This document shows, piece after piece, positions 22,674 through 33,220 of a DNA stretch of 64,000 bases (its first letter is position 1; every line of letters begins with the position of its first letter). The position numbers and the translations under genes are program-made. Below the pieces are notes generated by a model. The model was not told the DNA's origin. It searched no databases and saw only the letters and a list, made by a program, of their open reading frames with translations. The DNA comes from Casuarina equisetifolia. Lineage: Eukaryota; Streptophyta; Magnoliopsida; Fagales; Casuarinaceae. The stretch lies in the NCBI GenBank assembly GCA_028551475.1, contig CM052357.1, positions 19,019,931 through 19,083,930 on the forward strand. Direction: 5' to 3'.

Positions 22674-25600
22674 TTCTAGTTCTGTCCCCAACAAATAATC
22701 AACTTAAGACTTGAAACCATAGCAGTGTTGTTAAGATACAATCCTTGAAAAACAAGATACTAACCTTCAAAGAGACTGTATCAAGGACAAAGGTAACTGC
22801 TTTATACCTCAATCTTTCAGATCCAAAGTTGAATATTAATATACTAATTTTTTGGTACGAAGAGCAAGAAGTTCCACCATGCACATTTTGACCATAATGT
22901 GTTTGTGAATCTTAAGCTACCTAAAAATTCCCAAATGCCGAGCAAAGGGGCTAGGCAAAAGCATTACATCTCTCGCTGGTTAAAAGAAATGTCTCTAACT
23001 AACTGAATTTGAAGTGCAAATGCAAAATTTGAGATGGCAATAGCCAAATACCATTATGACCTCAAGAGACGTCTGCTTTATGTACAAAGATACCAACACA
23101 AGGACCTTGTTAAAAATGTTATGACAAATGGTGGTAAGAATATAATTAAGCAGTGCTTGACAACACAAAGTGATACTTTCACTAATGTGACCACTGTCAT
23201 GCAGAATGGCAATCTATGTCAATCTTTTATTTGATCAGAAACTGTCTACTAATATGGCAAGCAGAAACCAAAATGATGTGTCACAGCAACCCATTGAGTT
23301 TGGCAAGGAGATGAATGAGTTAGTTATGCATCCCCTCCTGTATCATGCTACTTTGGTTACTTTCTCAAATTACGGAGTCATGAAAGAGCTGTTTTACCCG
23401 GAAATCTTGGCTACTTTAAGAGCTATTGCTTTTATTAATTTACTTCTGTTACTATTGTACTATCGTTCTTGTTCTTGTTCTTGTTCTTGTTCTTATAGCG
23501 AGTAAAACAACATAATAGTCCGTGAATGCTTGCTATCTTATTCTCAACGAGTACAGGAAAGCATTCTAATCCCCCAATTACTCTTGTAAGGACTCCTGCA
23601 ATTCTTCATTACAACAATAAATGCAGTATGACTTGGTTGGAACCATCCACATGGCAAACCCAGACAAACCCCCAAACCCCCTTGGGCAGGAGGAAAAAAG
23701 TTGAAATGATTGAGTTGAGCAAAAAATTCTAAATTCCTAGGTACATATTTCTAATCAATATTATTGGCATGAATCCAATTTGGTTCAGAAAATTCATTGA
23801 ATGACGTAACACAAATATTTGAAAGTCATAAGCGCCCTAGTATCAAATACATCTCAGAAGAACCTCAAGTCTATAAGCATGAATAATGATGTACCTTGTA
23901 CAGTGAAGCACTGAGAAGCCGGTAGGAAGCTTGAATGTTGACAAAAGTGGGAAAACAAAATGAGTGTATGTTCTGAACATGCACAGGCATAAAACAAGAA
24001 ACATAAGAAAATAAAATAGGCTATTAAATGGACACATTGAATGTAAAAATAATGAAAATATTGAAGTCCTTATTAGCCAAAAGAGCAAAAATAAAAATCA
24101 GAATAGAGAACCTAGAACAAATTAGTCCAAACTCAAGCTGTAACTGAACTGCTGGTACATGGATTTGTACAATACCCTGATTTCTGACAAGAACAAGAGC
24201 AGCAAGAATTACCAAATTGGATGGCCTAAGAACTAACAAGACTCCTTTTTCTTCTCTTTCTTCGCCAGATAACCCCCAATCAACAAATTAGATCTTCCCA
24301 AAATCCTATATATTCTGCTATTCAATCTGAGAGCCAGGAAAACCAAGCTTATGCAGCACAGAACCTGAGTCCACAAGTTAAAACCCAGTTTTTTACCATT
24401 TGGAGAACTGAAAGATAACATGTATAGGATATTGTGTTAGAATAAATTTTAGATCTGTACGCTTAGATGCGGAGACACGCATTCAACAAGTTGAAACCAC
24501 ATGCCATGACCTGAATGAGAGTCATTAACAAGGATTGACAAGCATCGCCAACCCCCATAAAGTGGTTGCTAAGTGTTGTGAGCCCATTGGTTACTCGACT
24601 GGAATTTCACAGAAAGATAACTTACAATTTTTCCAATTGGAAAAATGCCAAATATGCTAAAGCAAATGTTCCCGTCCTTGTCTCCACTGCACAGAATATT
24701 AAAGCGTTGTTGTGAAGAATTTGACAGCTCTCGGAATGAACCTTCATTATCATCCATGAAGCCTGTATCTCCAGATACCACTCCAGGCATCCGAGGAACT
24801 GTTGGAGCAGGAGGGAAGAAACGAGAAGTGCGATCTTCATTTGTTGATATCTTACCATTGTCATCCTGAAATCAGTTTGAAAAAGGGAATGACATTGAAA
24901 ACATTTATATGAGCAAAAGTAGACCATAACCCTTCTGCTCTCTCCATACTACTATCCACCCACTAGAATGAAAAATTAAAAGACAAATATAAGAAAAGAA
25001 AAACAAAGAGCGAAAGCAAAAGGCTTAAATGTCAAAAATTAGGAAATGAAAGAATCACCAAAAGTTTCCAGTAAAACGAGACAAATGGAGCCAATTGATA
25101 AGATTAAAGGTATAAACAAATTCATACATTAGATACCCAAAGTTTTTATGAACTTCTATAGATAAACTATAATTTAAAACTTAAAAGAGACTATTAAATA
25201 ATTCTAACAAATACTTCATGGTAAGCTTCTAAAAAAAATTTACGCAAAACATTCCTGCTCATTATTCTAACAAACAACTTCAACCAACTCATTTTATTCA
25301 TTGAACTCAAAACAGTGCACGGAAGACAAAGGCATACTCCAATCAGTTGTCCATCCTCCTCCCAGTTAAGACACAGAACAGCAACAGTATGAGACCTTAA
25401 ACTTCTCAATAACCTTCCATTCTGCTAGACATTAAAGAAACCATCTGTTAGAGAAGGCATAAGCAAAAAAATATATATAAAATTAACCATAATTTGTACT
25501 GTTTTATACTCTCAATAACACGTGTTATAATGAAAAAAATAAAGATACCAACAAACAAGAAATCCGCGCTAAATTTAAGCGATTCTACATCCATTCAATC

Positions 25601-26985
25601 ACTCAAATACATAACATCATTACTACAAGTTACTAAAAGGAACTACACCCTAAATGTATAAAGAAAATTAAAGAAGAAAAGTTTAAATGACTGAGAAATT
25701 GAAAAATGATACTGCCAATTGAGTGAAACAGAAAACTTTACTCATACAAATAGGAGCTTTGATGCAATGACAGGTAGAATGTAAACAATACAATGCCTAA
25801 ATCACTGCTCTATCTGAGCGGCAACTACAACTGCAAAGTATTAAGGTCAGTGTAACAATGCCTTCTCCAGAATAGTCACCAGCCAAAAAGAAGCCCATGT
25901 CTGCAATATGCCAGTTTCAACATAGAAAAGTAGATACAAAACTCTATGAAAATAATCACCCATAGAAATTCTATCTAGTCCTTCCGTGACATGACTGTAC
26001 CCATCACAAGTAATGAGCCCGATTTTCCTTAGGGATTGTACTTTTTAATTGGCAGCAAACATTGTATAGCAGTTGGTTAAGTTGGATTCTTGACATATGC
26101 TGTGCATGTGAACAGACAATATATGCAACTTAGTTCAGAGATCGTGTATCTCACCAACAAGAAGAAAATCTAAAGCTAAAGCAAATATGTAGAAACAAAC
26201 CTGCAGACTATTTATTGCCTAATACATGAAAAATATAGATCCCAAATCAAGGAGTTAGGAAGAGTAAGAACCAATTGATGAGAACAATAGTAGGTTAGAA
26301 AAACAAGTTAATGTTACTAACTTCGACGTCATGCAGTGAGACTGTACCATCTTCAAGCCCAACAGCTATTGCTTTCCCATCCGGTCGCCAACATAGAGAT
26401 GTTATGCGCCTTCCTGAAGAACATCTCAGAAACTCGGCTAGTGCACTACCAGGCACTTATTAGGAATGTGAATCCCACAACAAAATTAGAAACCAATATT
26501 ATATATACACACACACATATCTATGTATGTACATATATACACAAACATACATGTATATCTCTCAGCCCAATGTGTGTCTATATTGAAGTAACACGAGACC
26601 AAGACCAATTGAACAAGAAACTGCATCTATCAATCAACTAATCGACTTAACTTTGATCAATCAATTTGCAGTGGTATTAATGCAAGAGGCGGAAATTCAG
26701 TCAGGCAGAGAAGCAAAGATAATTACCCGGAGAAATCGTCCACAACCTCTGCCAATTAAAACGATGCAACATAATCTTGGAATCTTCAGTAACCATGGCC
26801 AGCAAATCCTTCTCGGGGTTCCATTCCGAAATTCTTATCTGTCAATGTTAATCGCCAAATATGAAAATGCATACAAATATGCACAAGGAACACAAATGAA
26901 CAGCCACATGGAGAACCTGAGAGGCGACTGGTTTGTCGAATTGAAGCTGAAAAGGAAGCACACGCTGGGAGTCGTCTGTTTCCAT
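15420..26985 (-). CDS. APC4: Anaphase-promoting complex subunit 4 (APC4), copy A, intact
   Basis: Scaffold subunit of the APC/C ubiquitin ligase platform in the nucleus. Nineteen exons in transcription order: 26985-26917, 26838-26727, 26413-26322, 25421-25338, 24865-24626, 23972-23895, 21837-21677, 21417-21257, 21164-21064, 20986-20912, 20278-20099, 18579-18497, 18406-18308, 17706-17602, 17171-17033, 16822-16595, 16494-16342, 15906-15825, 15514-15420. They join to 778 residues plus stop with consistent phases and GT/AG borders. The N-terminus reads [22 protein letters not shown]40 signatures follow ([54 protein letters not shown]). The Apc4 helical domain begins near residue 279 ([20 protein letters not shown]) and includes [20 protein letters not shown]. 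The acidic C-terminus is [13 protein letters not shown]. The ATG at 26985 is chosen over an upstream open frame because it matches family length and N-terminus. Confidence 0.95.
18951..19370. repeat. Intronic direct repeat, member 1 (APC4 intron 11, copy A)
   Basis: About 420 bp recurring in diverged form at 19655-19980. Shared blocks include GAGAGGAAGGGAAAGAAG, GAGTCAACTCTTCCAAC-like, TTTGTCACATAACTA and GTTGAAGGAGATGATCTAT. Both members lie in the intron between exons 11 and 12. B has them at about 36752-37171 and 37455-37778, and C at about 54539-54958 and 55243-55565. Confidence 0.8.
19655..19980. repeat. Intronic direct repeat, member 2 (APC4 intron 11, copy A)
   Basis: Diverged partner of 18951-19370, present in all three units, so the local duplication predates the 17.8-kb array. 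The A/C switch in copy B maps at its left edge. Confidence 0.8.
22624..22667. repeat. (AT)22 microsatellite, APC4 intron 6, copy A
   Basis: 44 bp of perfect AT followed by a T run. The same locus has 11 units in copy B and 7 in copy C, and accounts for most of the A/B length difference. Confidence 0.95.
23465..23494. repeat. (GTTCTT)5 hexamer repeat, APC4 intron 6, copy A
   Basis: Five perfect hexamers. Copy B has five at 41252-41281; copy C has three at 59018-59035. The surrounding intron (21838-23894, about 2 kb, the longest in the gene) has open frames without codon signal or family match. It could contain an old inserted element, but none is recognisable. Confidence 0.9.
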
Positions 26986-27475
26986 AATGAACCTTCCAAA
27001 CACTGCTCAAATCAGAGGCCGCGACTAACACCAAATTCCGAAGACCGTAGAAAGCCCTAGAAGCTGAAACCACTACGACACTGCCAGTACGAGAGCCCCG
27101 TTTGGAGAGAAGATATATGAAGATAAATAAATAAATAGTGTATTTGCTTGTGAAGTGACTGAAGAAGAGGAGGAGGAGGAGGAGAGATTAAGCGGTGCCG
27201 ACTGCCAGAAGCTGTGTAGCTGCTGCCGGGGGAAATGTGACAATGAGCGCGGGCTTTTTCAGGTTTCAACTTAGAGATCGGTTTTGTGGTTTAATCCAAC
27301 GGTTCGAGATTCGCAAGGGCAAACCAAATTTCAAATGTTAAAACCAGTAAGCTACAGTTCAAGTTGTCCAGCCACTCACTTCGTAACGCTTTATTTGCAA
27401 AACTTTCTAGGTCGACTGCTCACAGAATTGTCGCAATAGGATTGGTGAGACATACAAAATAAAGGACTTTCATTA
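26986..27475 (-). promoter_or_regulatory. APC4 upstream region (copy A) with a single MSA-like site
   Basis: About 490 bp between the APC4 ATG and the start of the filler. It includes a GAG/CTC-rich 5' leader (GAGGAGGAGG at about 27168-27183) and TCCAACGGTTC at 27295-27305, which matches the MSA consensus YCYAACGGYYA except for the last base. The site is on the strand opposite to the gene, about 310 bp upstream of the ATG. It is preserved in B (45082-45092) and in the diverged copy C (62832-62842). Regulation is inferred. Confidence 0.4.
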
Positions 27476-29638
27476 AACTTGTCTGGTTTTTTTTTTTTTT
27501 ACATGTTTTTCACCTCCTTTTTTTAGACATTTTACCCTGCTGCTGGGACCCTCTTCTGGATCTCCAAGTTAAAAATCGCTAACTAACTTACAAATAGCAA
27601 TGACTACTCAAGACATTGATAACCTTCGTTAGTTACAACAAATTAACTGACAAAGCTACTAATTGTTACAGAAACCAACTCACTGCCACTAGACAACTAA
27701 TTTCCACTTCATCTTTGCTAACTCATGCCTTATTATTGGCGTGACACAATTTATTTAAAAGGTATGTTGCATTCCTCCCTACTTGACCACAACCTTGTCC
27801 TTAAGGTTGAACTCCCTTGTCCATAAGGCTAAACTCAGGATAATGATCTTCAAACTACAATGCATCAACTCAAGTAGCTTCTTGTACAGGAAGACCTTGC
27901 CAATGAACTAAGAATTAGTTCTTTTTCTTCCAAATTCTCTAGTTCAAAGCGGCTTGTGGTTGTAGGCTAATTGTATCTTCCTTAGCTAAATATGCTGGCA
28001 ACACAGGCTACACTTCTACATGATCTCTTATGACCTTTTTAAGTAAGGATACATGAAAAACATTATGCACCTTAGACCACACATGAAGTTTCAAATGATA
28101 GACTACCTCACCAATCCGTTGGGAGATAAGTTGTGGTTCTTGCAAATGGCCATTGAAATGCCTCTATAAGGTTGAAGTTTCAAGTATACCCAATCACCAC
28201 TCTGGAAAACTTCCTCCTTCATTCCAGCGCTGTAATACTTTTGTATTTTGTTCCAAGCTACTACTAACCTTTCCTTAATATCCTTTAGTACCTAATCTCA
28301 TTTTTTTTAGTTCTTGATCCATTGTTTCCAGAGCTAAAGAACTAAGGAAATATGACAAAAGAGTGGGTGAAGGTCTTCCATAAACTACTTCAAAAAGGAA
28401 TAGTTTAATGGTGCTATGGATACTAGTGTTGTAACAAAATTCTGCCCAAAGTAGCCACTTCACCCAATTCTTTGGATGGTTATAAGTGAAACTACGCACA
28501 TAAGCCTCTGGTATATGCAGTAGAGAAATTAAATTTAGTACCTTGCATCTTAAACAATGACCACTAGAATCCACTAGTAAAAACCACATCATAATCACGT
28601 ACTATGTTCCTTGTCATTCCATACAGCTTAAAAACATTTTCAAAAAACACATGAGCTACATTAATTGTTATGTATGGATGAGCAATAGCAAAGAAATGGG
28701 CTTATTTTGATAGCCAATCAACTACAACCATAATAACTTGCTTACTTCTAGAATTAGGAGGGCCTTGATGAAATCCATAATGATATCTTCCCAAATTCAT
28801 ATTGAATACGTGATTGTTTTCCTCTCATACCTCTCTTCAAACTAAACTTGATTTTCTTTTTGCCAAAAGACCTACGAAGTAAAATAATCCTTCTGCCAGT
28901 CGTCAAATAAAAAGAAAAACACATCCAAAGATCGAGTCAAAATCGCTGGAGACATGGTTTTTCAGAGCCGGATCGTTGTCACACAAAAGCCCAACACTTC
29001 CCAGGGCATCATCCCTGACGTTAGAGTTCCGGAAGTCAACCCCCGACGAGGGTCTTCTTACCCTGTGCATTTACCCTCTTGACAGTTACCGTGACCTCCA
29101 GAGGTCTCCTCTAAAATGTTTTCTGTAACAGACGGTGGGCCACAGGCCACCGATCAAACTGACTTTTTAACTATTATCGACGCGGATAGGAAGAGGAAAA
29201 CATGAAGAGGTGTGGCGGAAAATAGTCCCTCTAACTCCGCGTGCCTGGATTTTTGCCATCTTCGGTTCCGTCAGAGACCGGGTCGTGAGGGCCTTGGGCA
29301 GAGCGTTTTACTACACTTTCATCTTTCATGGGGCAAATCGCAGGATTTTCCACAGATTTTGGGACCCTTGGTTGTCTCGAAAAGTAATGATGTAAGGACA
29401 TGTACATTTCTAATCTCCTGTCACTTTCTTCTTATTGTTTAGTTTCCTGTGGTTGTCGTGTTGTTGTGGATCGGGGTATAAGCTTCAAGTAGGGAGTAGG
29501 ACTCCTTCAAACTTGTGGTGGCAATGAAGCCGACATCGACATGTATGACGACGACAGTAATCATGGTAAATAAGAAAATGTCAGAGATTATCTTCTTGTT
29601 TATTCATAAAGTGAAGAATCTCTTTCCTTACCAATATT
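27476..29638. other. Junction filler between units A and B (2163 bp)
   Basis: Sequence present only at the A/B and B/C junctions. Its left edge is where homology to copy C stops, after a shared TTTCATTA-type sequence. Its right edge abuts the truncated CBP60 exon. It contains a T-rich start, a decayed chromovirus fragment (about 27770-28830) and about 800 bp (28831-29638) that I cannot identify. Open frames at 29210-29442 show no recognisable domain. Confidence 0.8.
27770..28830 (-). mobile_element. Degenerate Ty3/gypsy chromovirus pol 3' fragment (junction A/B)
   Basis: Read on the minus strand, translated pieces in order give an integrase catalytic-core segment (VDWLSK, AHFFAIAHPY, NVAHVFFENVFKLYGM), then HPKNWVKWLLWAEFCYNTS and the VVYGRPSPTL block (28275-28598), then a GDWVYLKLQPYR-like segment near 28140-28200. 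Last comes a chromodomain-like end (GLPVQEAT, then a PEFSL-like motif and DKGVQP) near 27790-27900. In-frame stops and frameshifts interrupt it, so it is inactive. No LTRs, gag, protease or reverse transcriptase are recognisable nearby, so only the 3' part of pol is present. Confidence 0.85.
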
Positions 29639-29840
29639 GAATGAAGATGGATACCCTTATCCTCCGGGATACATGGGTACACCATCTCTAAAATACAACT
29701 TTGATGACGATCGTTCTCGTTCATCAGGAAAAGCAGTTGTGGGGTGGCTGAAGCTCAAGGCAGCCCTGAGATGGGGCATCTTTATAAGGAGGAAAGCTGC
29801 TGAGAGACGGGCTCAACTTGTTGAGTTGGATGATTCGTAG
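29639..29840 (+). pseudogene. Truncated CBP60 last exon (calmodulin-binding tail), copy B
   Basis: Encodes the last 66 residues of CBP60 (from [11 protein letters not shown] to the stop), including the whole calmodulin-binding helix, joined to unrelated DNA at 29638. There is no in-frame ATG between the upstream stop at 29607 and the fragment. The first in-frame Met matches residue 580 of the intact protein and would give 55 residues. The normal 3' UTR follows. It differs from the intact gene at a few third-position bases but not in protein. It is probably a nonfunctional by-product, unless transcribed and spliced from upstream. Confidence 0.85.
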
Positions 29841-31285
29841 AGATAGTGTGAGATGCAAAGGTGATCCGGATTTGATGTTGATATGCTTTTTGTTCCTGCC
29901 TTCCATTTCCAATCATGCTGAAATTTCTCTATGAGCAGCAAATGATCGCGACTTTGCCAAAAATGAAAAATAAAGTTCTGGGCTTTAAATTGGTTGGGGG
30001 AGCCTTAACTTGGAGTTCCTGTTCCTTGAATTGTTATCCTCGCACCCGCTAACCTGTCTGCTGCACACTGCTAGTCTGTACAGTTAGCTTATATCTTCTG
30101 TTAACAACTATTCTAGAGTTGTTGAGTTCTCATAAAATATTGTCCTCTCAAGGTTTTTATCTGCAAGTATCATAGACCTACAAAATCGAGCTGCTTACTG
30201 GAGATGTCAGCTGATAGTGGTGATTAGCAGATTTTAGGCCTTTTGGCGTCTGGAAGTGACCGCAGCAATGGCCTTTCAACAAGATTATGCTAGTCGAAAT
30301 AGGTGTTGTATCTTAGGCATGTTGGTCGAAACTCTATCATAATTTCATTTTATTCTGTACGTTAATTATAAAATTGCCGGATCATGTTTTGTCGACTACT
30401 TTCCGATTGTAGCGCGCATGCATGCTTTGAAACATGAGGACACGGCATATCAGCTCTCGGATTGTAACTCTCCTTTTTAACTTGGCGTTCCAACTCCCTA
30501 CTTCCTTGAAGTTCTCAGAAGGGCGTCTCGGAAATAACCTTGAGATGGAGTTCTAACTTTTTAGTGTTTAGTTATGTGCCTCGCATACCACCTATATTGC
30601 GGACGTGGAACGACTCGGAAATATTTATTTTTCTCCCTGTAATTTAAATGCTAATTTAGACACCTTCTTCTACTTTTTGAAAGCTCTTCTCTCTTCTTGG
30701 GGAACTTTAATGGCCTTTTTTGGTTTAAGTAACGCTGAATTTCTCTTTCACTTTAACCAATGATAACAAAAAAAAAAGTTAACCAAACCCAAGGCACGTA
30801 ATATTGAATGCACTAACAAAAGATGAGTTATTATTAATAGAATGTAAATCTCAACAAAATCATATCAACATTAGTTGATCCATTGATAGAATGGATAACT
30901 TGCAAACAAAGTCTACAAAGATCAAAACAATAGCTACATGGTTCCAAAACCTTCCAAAACCAACCAGAGTATTCTTCTTGCCTCCAAACTTATCCCCTTG
31001 TTCCACTCTATTCAATCAGTAAAATCCAATCCGAACTTTCATTATTAGATTGCAGACATCCTGAAATCTGATTCCAAATGTGAGACAAAATAAACCAAAA
31101 CCACATGTAAATTCCAACAGAGAGTAATCAACAAAACCCAGATGAAACGTACCTTGTTGGGAGGAGATGGAAATGGACAATCGGGAAACTCAGATGACAA
31201 AAACATGAAAAAGATACCTTTTTTCAGACAGGATCTCATACTCCCTCTTCTGAACCACAACTGACCCACAAACTGACCCGTGAAC

Positions 31286-31774
31286 TCAACGCCTCTTGGC
31301 GAATTTTGTGGAGGATGCTCCACGCCGAGGCCTTTTGGTAGATTTTTTAGGCTCGGACAGGGGTTGAAACTCAATAACTTGTATTGCTTTTCTCTTCTTC
31401 AGATTTTCAGCTTTTTCATAACCTTCACGCAGTTTTATCCCTGCACGCAGAAGTTTCAACTCCGACTCTGAAGTAGGGCCCCCATTTGAATCGGTCTTTG
31501 GGTGAAGCAACAAGCTCTCCAGTTGCTTACCCCTCCCAACTTGTTGCTTAACCCTCCCAAGATTAGGGCTCACATCTGAATCGGTCCTTGGGTGAAGCAA
31601 CAAGCTCTCCAGTTGCTTACCCCCCCCAACTTGTTGCTTAACCCTCCCAAGATTACCATTCTTAATTTCATTTCCACTGTCATCCACACCATCAAAAAAT
31701 TGACACAGATCAAATGCCATAGGCATAAGACCCGCTTCATCAAGAGGAGGACAGGGAAGACCCGAAAAATCCAT
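31286..31774 (-). CDS. Unrecognised basic 162-aa protein (copy B)
   Basis: Copy of the small gene at 13485-13973, with identical predicted protein, 90-bp internal duplication and upstream array. The coding frame is intact, but the lack of differences reflects recent duplication or homogenisation of the unit rather than demonstrated selection. Confidence 0.5.
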   Translation of the reverse strand: MDFSGLPCPPLDEAGLMPMAFDLCQFFDGVDDSGNEIKNGNLGRVKQQVGGGKQLESLLLHPRTDSDVSPNLGRVKQQVGRGKQLESLLLHPKTDSNGGPTSESELKLLRAGIKLREGYEKAENLKKRKAIQVIEFQPLSEPKKSTKRPRRGASSTKFAKRR

Positions 31775-32139
31775 TCAATGTGGAAAATTATAGACAACGA
31801 TTGAAAAAAAAAAAAAGCCAGAAAAAAGAGCAAACCTGAGAGAAAGATGGAGAGGCAGACAATTGAGACAGTAATTTCGCAGCCAACTTCCCAATCTGCA
31901 CGCCGATGAGAGAGCAAACCTGAGAGAGAGAGAGAGAGAGAGAGAGGCAGAGAATCCAGACAGAGCACGCCGATGAGAGAGCAAAATTGAGAACTCCCGT
32001 TCTCTGAATCGTAAGGATTATGTGTGAGAGAGAGAGAGAAAGGCAGAGAGAAGGCTTGCGACGGACAGACAAATGAGAAAAGAGAGAGGCAGACAAGGCT
32101 TGAGATGAGCGTCTGTGCGTGAGGGTTTCTAGTCGCTTA

Positions 32140-32354
32140 TCCGACCGTTGGGGGATGCACTTAATGAGGTAGAATCCGACCGTTGGGGGAGGTAGAATCC
32201 GACCGTTGGGGGATGTACTTATGAGGTAGAATCCGACCGTTGGGGGATGCACTTAATGAGGTAGAATCCGACCGTTGGGGGATGCACTTGAATGAGGTAG
32301 AATCTGACCGTTGGGGGATGCACTTATGAGGTAGAATCCGACCGTTGGGGACCA
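32140..32354 (-). promoter_or_regulatory. Seven-copy MSA-like minisatellite (copy B)
   Basis: Same array, unit number and spacing as at 14339-14553, upstream of the small gene with ATG at 31774. Confidence 0.6.
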
Positions 32355-33220
32355 CTTATGGGGTGACACGTTTTGTGAGGGGGTCGTTTTCCGATCAATC
32401 CAAACAGTAACGAGGGATCTAATCGGGCTTTTGATTAGATCAAGGGTAAGCAGAGACCACCATGACAAGGACATTAGTGGTCGAGTGAGTCCATGTGCCC
32501 GGGGGAGGGGGCTGCCGCTGCACGTTTGCGTATCTGGGCATGTCGTCGATGTCAATTTCCACAGATACGCAACATGCAGCCGCATGACAATCTGATGGGA
32601 GGAAATCCTCGTTTCGATTCTACGAAATCTTCATCTCGATTCTCAAAGCTGAACCCACGATTACCGCAAACAAGCCTTGATTGCTGTAAACCTTCATCTA
32701 TTGAAACTGAAAAGAAGGCTTGTTAATCGCACGATTTGGATTTAAGTAACTGTCATGTTCGTAATATATATGATCGTACTGTGGGGAATAGATGTAACCA
32801 AGGTGTCAGAAATCATCTCTTACAACAACTGGTCTGTCATGTCCGGAAGCCCAAGAAAAGCCTAAAAAGCGACTTGCGCCCTCGAAAGGCTGTCAAACGG
32901 TGGCTCCGTGATCTCACGCCGTCAACTCACAAAAACTACTCAAGGTAACTACTCAAGATAGACTATCGATAACTCAAAAATGACCCTAACAACTTTTAGA
33001 AGACACATTCAGACCATCCAATTCTTCATTAACTGGATTACGTTGGCCTTTTCTGGTTTAAGTAACGCTGGATTTTTCTTTCACGTTAACCAAGGAGAAA
33101 AAGAATAACACACATTTGAACGAAACGACATTTATTAAACAAAAGCTAACCAAACTCATACTCTATTTACTTTTGAACAACAAAACAAAAACAAGAATAA
33201 AAGTAAATAGTAATCAGCTG

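Larger units (their letters stand above)
11837..29638. repeat. Tandem unit copy A (17802 bp)
   Basis: First of three head-to-tail copies. The left boundary is fixed by comparison: at 11837 the CBP60 exon sequence becomes identical to 29639 onward and 47426 onward, while the sequence just to the left is unrelated. Contents in order are the CBP60 tail (part of the intact gene), small basic-protein gene, MSA-like array, APC4 and the 2163-bp filler. Within its first ~350 bp it differs from B and C at about eight sites. From about 12.19 to 19.15 kb I see no difference. It then diverges from C and partly from B. Confidence 0.93.

Noticed and set aside
23034..23732. Open frames of 66-99 codons inside APC4 intron 6
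   Set aside because: They lie wholly within an intron, have no recognisable domain, change length with microsatellite size between copies and include translated GTTCTT repeats.
26336..27073. Open frames of 95-135 codons on both strands at the 5' end of APC4
   Set aside because: They are shadow or read-through frames of APC4 exons 1-3 and introns. The spliced model with ATG at 26985 explains the region.
29210..29442. Plus-strand open frames of 61 and 76 codons in the filler
   Set aside because: Two overlapping frames, neither with a family match or a plausible gene structure.
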